Assembly: GCA_964481395.1 (NCBI GenBank)
Contig: CAYZYG010000003.1
Coordinates: forward strand, 31,089-95,088
DNA: 64,000 bases
DNA from: JBFMFH01 sp964481395
Lineage (GTDB): Bacteria > Acidobacteriota > Vicinamibacteria > Vicinamibacterales > JAKQTR01
Reading direction: 5' to 3'
The notes below the pieces were generated by a model. That model was not told where the DNA came from, made no database searches, and saw nothing but the letters and a program-made list of their open reading frames with translations. A program made the translations under genes and the position numbers. Shown piece by piece: positions 61,455 through 64,000 of this stretch; the stretch's first letter is position 1; every line of letters starts with the position of its first letter.

Positions 61455-64000
61455 TCACTCCGTTCTGAGCGCGCCGACGACGTCGGTCCGCATCGCCCGC
61501 CACGCGGGCACGAGGCTGGCGAGCGCGGCCGCGGCGAGGAGCCCGGCGAGCACGGCCGACAGCGTGGCGGGGTCCGTCGGGGCGACGCCGAACAGCAGCG
61601 ACGCGATCAGGCGCGCGAGCGCCAGCGCGGCCGCCAGTCCGATCGCGGCCCCGAGGGCCGCCAGGCCGACGCCCTCGCGCACGAACATCCAGAGCACGTC
61701 GCGCGGCCGGGCGCCGTGGGCCATCCGCACGCCGATCTCGAACTTCCGCTGAGAGACCCGGTAGGCGAGCAGGCCGTAGAGGCCGATGGCGGCCAGGAAG
61801 AGCGCCGCCGTCCCGAAGGCGGCGAGCAGGATCATGGAGAACCGCTCGCGCGCCGTCGCCTGCGCCACGAAGTCCTCGAGCGTGCGGATCTGGCCGATGG
61901 GCACGGCCGGATCGATCCTCCGCACCGCCTCGCGAAGCGCCGACGTGACCATCGCCGGATCGCCGGCGGTGCGGACGATCACGACCATCCCCGAGAACGT
62001 CCGCTGGCCGTACGGATCGTAGACCTGCGCCGTCGTGTCGTCGCGCAGCCCGTACTGACGCGTGTCGCCGACCACACCGACGATCTCGCGCCAGGCATCA
62101 CCTCCGCCCATGTCCACCTGGATGCGTCGCCCCAGGGGATCGTCGCCAGGAAAATACTGTCGCGCGAAGGTCTCGTTGACGAGGCACACGCGGGGCGCGT
62201 CGGGGCCGTCCCGCTCGGTGAAGAGGCGGCCGCGGACCAGGCGGATGCCCATGGCGGGAAAGTAGCCCGGGCTGACGGAGTAGTAGTTCACCGACGGACG
62301 CTCGGCTGCCGGGACGATCGGGCGGCCTTCGATCGAGAGCGAGGTCACGAAGTCGTCGCTGAACGGCAGGCCCGCCGTCGCGCCCGCCGCTGAGATGCCC
62401 GGCGCGTGGGACACGCGCTCGATGAGCTCCTGGTAGAAGCGGTAGGCGTCCGCGTCTTCCGGGTACCCGGCTGCCGGCAGCGCGAATCGCGCGGTAACGG
62501 CCTGGGCCGCCACGAACCCCGGGTCAACCCGCAGCAGGGTCTGGAACGTACGCGCCAGCAGACCGGCGCCGACGAGCAGGATGGCGGCGAGCGCGACCTC
62601 GGTGACGATGAGCAGGCGGCCCGTGCGGCGGCGGATCACGGCATGCCCGGCCCTGCCGCCCGTGTTCAGGGCGTCGGCCAGATCGGCCTTCGACATCTGC
62701 AGCGACGGCACGAGGGCGAAGAGCAGCGGGGTGATCACCGCCAGCACCAGCGCGCAGGCGACGGCGGGCGCGCTCACGCCGATCTCGGCGGCGCGCGGCA
62801 GGGCCGTGGGCACGAGCGTCAGGAGCGTGCGGAGCAGCCCGTGCGCGAGCAGCAGCCCGAACGCGCCGCCCGCCAGCGCGAGCACGCCGGCTTCGGCGAG
62901 CAGTTGCCGCACGATCCGCGCGCGTCCGGCGCCGAGCGCCGACCTGATGGCCAGCTCCCGGCGGCGCCCCAGTCCGCGCACCAGGAACAGGTTGGCGACG
63001 TTCGCGCAGGCGACGAGCAGCACGAGGCCCACCGCGCCGAGCAGCATCAGGAGCGCCGGCCGCACTTCGCTCACGAACGCATCGCCCAGCGGCACGGGGA
63101 GCGCCCGCCAGTCCTTGTTCGAGCCGGGGTGTTCGGCCTGCAGGCGGCGCGAGATCGTCTCGAGGTCGGCTGCGGCCTGTTCGAAGGTCACGCCCGGCTT
63201 CATCCGCCCGACGCTTCGCATGTAATGCGACCCGTACTGCTGCCGCTGGTCGGCGGTGAACGCCACCGGCACCCAGAGCGCGGTGTCGCGATGGAGCAGC
63301 TGCATCGACGCCGGGGCGATCCCGATCACGGTGTGTGGCACGCCGTTGAGCGTGACGGTGCGTCCGACGACGTTCGGCTCGCCGCCGAAGCGCCGCTGCC
63401 AGGTCTCGTAAGCCAGGATGACGACGGGCAATGCCCCCGGGGCATCTTCCGCTTCGCGGAAGCAGCGGCCCGAGACGGGCCGCACGCCGAGCACGTCGAA
63501 CAGGTTCCACGTGACGCGCATCCCGCGCAAACGCTCGGGCTCGCCGGACCCCGTCAGGTTGAAGGCGCCCGATCCCCACGCCGCCATCGCGTCGAACGTA
63601 CGATTCTGCGCCTGCCACTCGAGGAAGTTGCCCGGCGCCACGCTGAACTGGGGGAACTGCGGCAGCTTCTGCTCGAGCAGGTAGATCAGGCGATCGGGCT
63701 CGGCGTAGGGCAGCGGGCGCAGCAGCACCGTTTCGACGACGCTGAAGATCGCCGTGCCGGCGCCGATGCCGAGGGCGAGCACGAGCACGGCCGTGAGTGA
63801 GAAGGCCGGGCGCGCGCGAAGCGTGCGCAGGGCGTAGCGCAAATCCTGGCCCGCGTCGGCAAGCCAGCCCCAGGGACGGCCGCGCTGCCGGAGCGACGAC
63901 TCCACGCGATCGAGGTCGTCTTCACGGATGGAAGGCACGTTGCGCCGCTCGGCCACGCTGATGTCGGACGCGAACGTGTCCCAGTCGGGGATCGCGGCGA
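61455..64000 (-). CDS. ADOP-type ABC permease (5' end outside window)
   Basis: This permease is open to the window edge. A GTG at 63956 would give 833 residues, but the frame continues upstream with prefix-domain-like sequence (IPDWDTFASDIS), so the real start is beyond 64000. The layout is an N-terminal cytoplasmic prefix, a first membrane segment (LALGIGAGTAIFS), a periplasmic MacB domain and an FtsX block (ACANVANLFLVRGLGRRREL). The second periplasmic domain is followed by a second FtsX block (SQRKFEIGVRMAHGARPRD) and the tail is MRTDVVGALRTE. No ATPase partner in view. Confidence 0.9.
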   Translation of the reverse strand, partial: AAIPDWDTFASDISVAERRNVPSIREDDLDRVESSLRQRGRPWGWLADAGQDLRYALRTLRARPAFSLTAVLVLALGIGAGTAIFSVVETVLLRPLPYAEPDRLIYLLEQKLPQFPQFSVAPGNFLEWQAQNRTFDAMAAWGSGAFNLTGSGEPERLRGMRVTWNLFDVLGVRPVSGRCFREAEDAPGALPVVILAYETWQRRFGGEPNVVGRTVTLNGVPHTVIGIAPASMQLLHRDTALWVPVAFTADQRQQYGSHYMRSVGRMKPGVTFEQAAADLETISRRLQAEHPGSNKDWRALPVPLGDAFVSEVRPALLMLLGAVGLVLLVACANVANLFLVRGLGRRRELAIRSALGAGRARIVRQLLAEAGVLALAGGAFGLLLAHGLLRTLLTLVPTALPRAAEIGVSAPAVACALVLAVITPLLFALVPSLQMSKADLADALNTGGRAGHAVIRRRTGRLLIVTEVALAAILLVGAGLLARTFQTLLRVDPGFVAAQAVTARFALPAAGYPEDADAYRFYQELIERVSHAPGISAAGATAGLPFSDDFVTSLSIEGRPIVPAAERPSVNYYSVSPGYFPAMGIRLVRGRLFTERDGPDAPRVCLVNETFARQYFPGDDPLGRRIQVDMGGGDAWREIVGVVGDTRQYGLRDDTTAQVYDPYGQRTFSGMVVIVRTAGDPAMVTSALREAVRRIDPAVPIGQIRTLEDFVAQATARERFSMILLAAFGTAALFLAAIGLYGLLAYRVSQRKFEIGVRMAHGARPRDVLWMFVREGVGLAALGAAIGLAAALALARLIASLLFGVAPTDPATLSAVLAGLLAAAALASLVPAWRAMRTDVVGALRTE

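Noticed and set aside
1..64000. tRNA, rRNA, CRISPR array, transposase or phage genes
   Set aside because: I looked in the gaps between genes for tRNA T-arm sequence, regularly spaced repeats and transposase motifs and found none.

Overview
The window is 64 kb of high-GC DNA with densely packed genes on both strands. I see no rRNA, tRNA, CRISPR array or transposase. The gene content points to an acidobacterium, probably class Vicinamibacteria. The reasons are four large orphan MacB/FtsX-type permeases of the acidobacterial duplicated kind (ADOP), one beside its PadR regulator; a remnant of a VWFA-related acidobacterial domain protein; a TonB-dependent receptor with an N-terminal carboxypeptidase-regulatory-like domain; and many secreted proteins with short signal peptides. 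This assignment rests on family knowledge, not on a marker gene.

Layout. 1-1.7 kb: permease and ATPase of an ABC transporter. 1.8-4.9 kb: a five-heme secreted cytochrome c and a SpoIIE-type phosphatase with a DksA-like zinc finger, preceded by two tandem dyads. 4.9-8.8 kb: an ADOP permease with PadR, then a small MNT/HEPN pair. 8.8-14.2 kb: metallo-hydrolase, VOC protein, double-PDZ protein, sigma/anti-sigma pair and a PQQ-type beta-propeller. 14.5-19.2 kb: a beta-propeller, a frameshifted gene and the TonB-dependent receptor. 19.8-24.5 kb: a one-chain MNT-HEPN fusion, a lipoprotein gene broken by an in-frame stop, a second sigma/anti-sigma pair and a repeat-bearing surface protein. 24.8-36.5 kb: S9 peptidase, a beta-oxidation pair (hydroxyacyl-CoA dehydrogenase and thiolase), a branched-chain aminotransferase, a 5'-nucleotidase-like enzyme and a serine hydrolase. 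36.6-37.4 kb: debris of a pseudouridine-degradation locus. 37.5-40.9 kb: a glycyl radical enzyme and its activase. 41-46 kb: a VWA remnant, a kinase with sensor and repeat region, and small secreted proteins. 46-53 kb: two ADOP permeases around a BlaI/BlaR1 regulatory pair. 53-64 kb: an orphan radical SAM enzyme, small conserved proteins, a secreted esterase-like protein and a vestige of its paralogue, a serine hydrolase, and a fourth ADOP permease cut by the window end.

Themes. First, extracytoplasmic sensing and export: two ECF sigma/anti-sigma pairs, BlaI/BlaR1, PadR, a SpoIIE phosphatase and a Ser/Thr kinase sit among permeases and secreted hydrolases. Second, gene decay: seven to eight loci are truncated, frameshifted or interrupted, including a deletion vestige of a gene whose intact copy lies 4 kb away. 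Single-base cases could be assembly errors; the multi-part deletions cannot easily be. Third, the most distinctive locus is 19.8-20.8 kb. There an MNT nucleotidyltransferase domain fused to a HEPN toxin domain has lost its catalytic residues, the fused HEPN has lost the tyrosine that such enzymes modify, and the gene is framed by two perfect inverted repeats.
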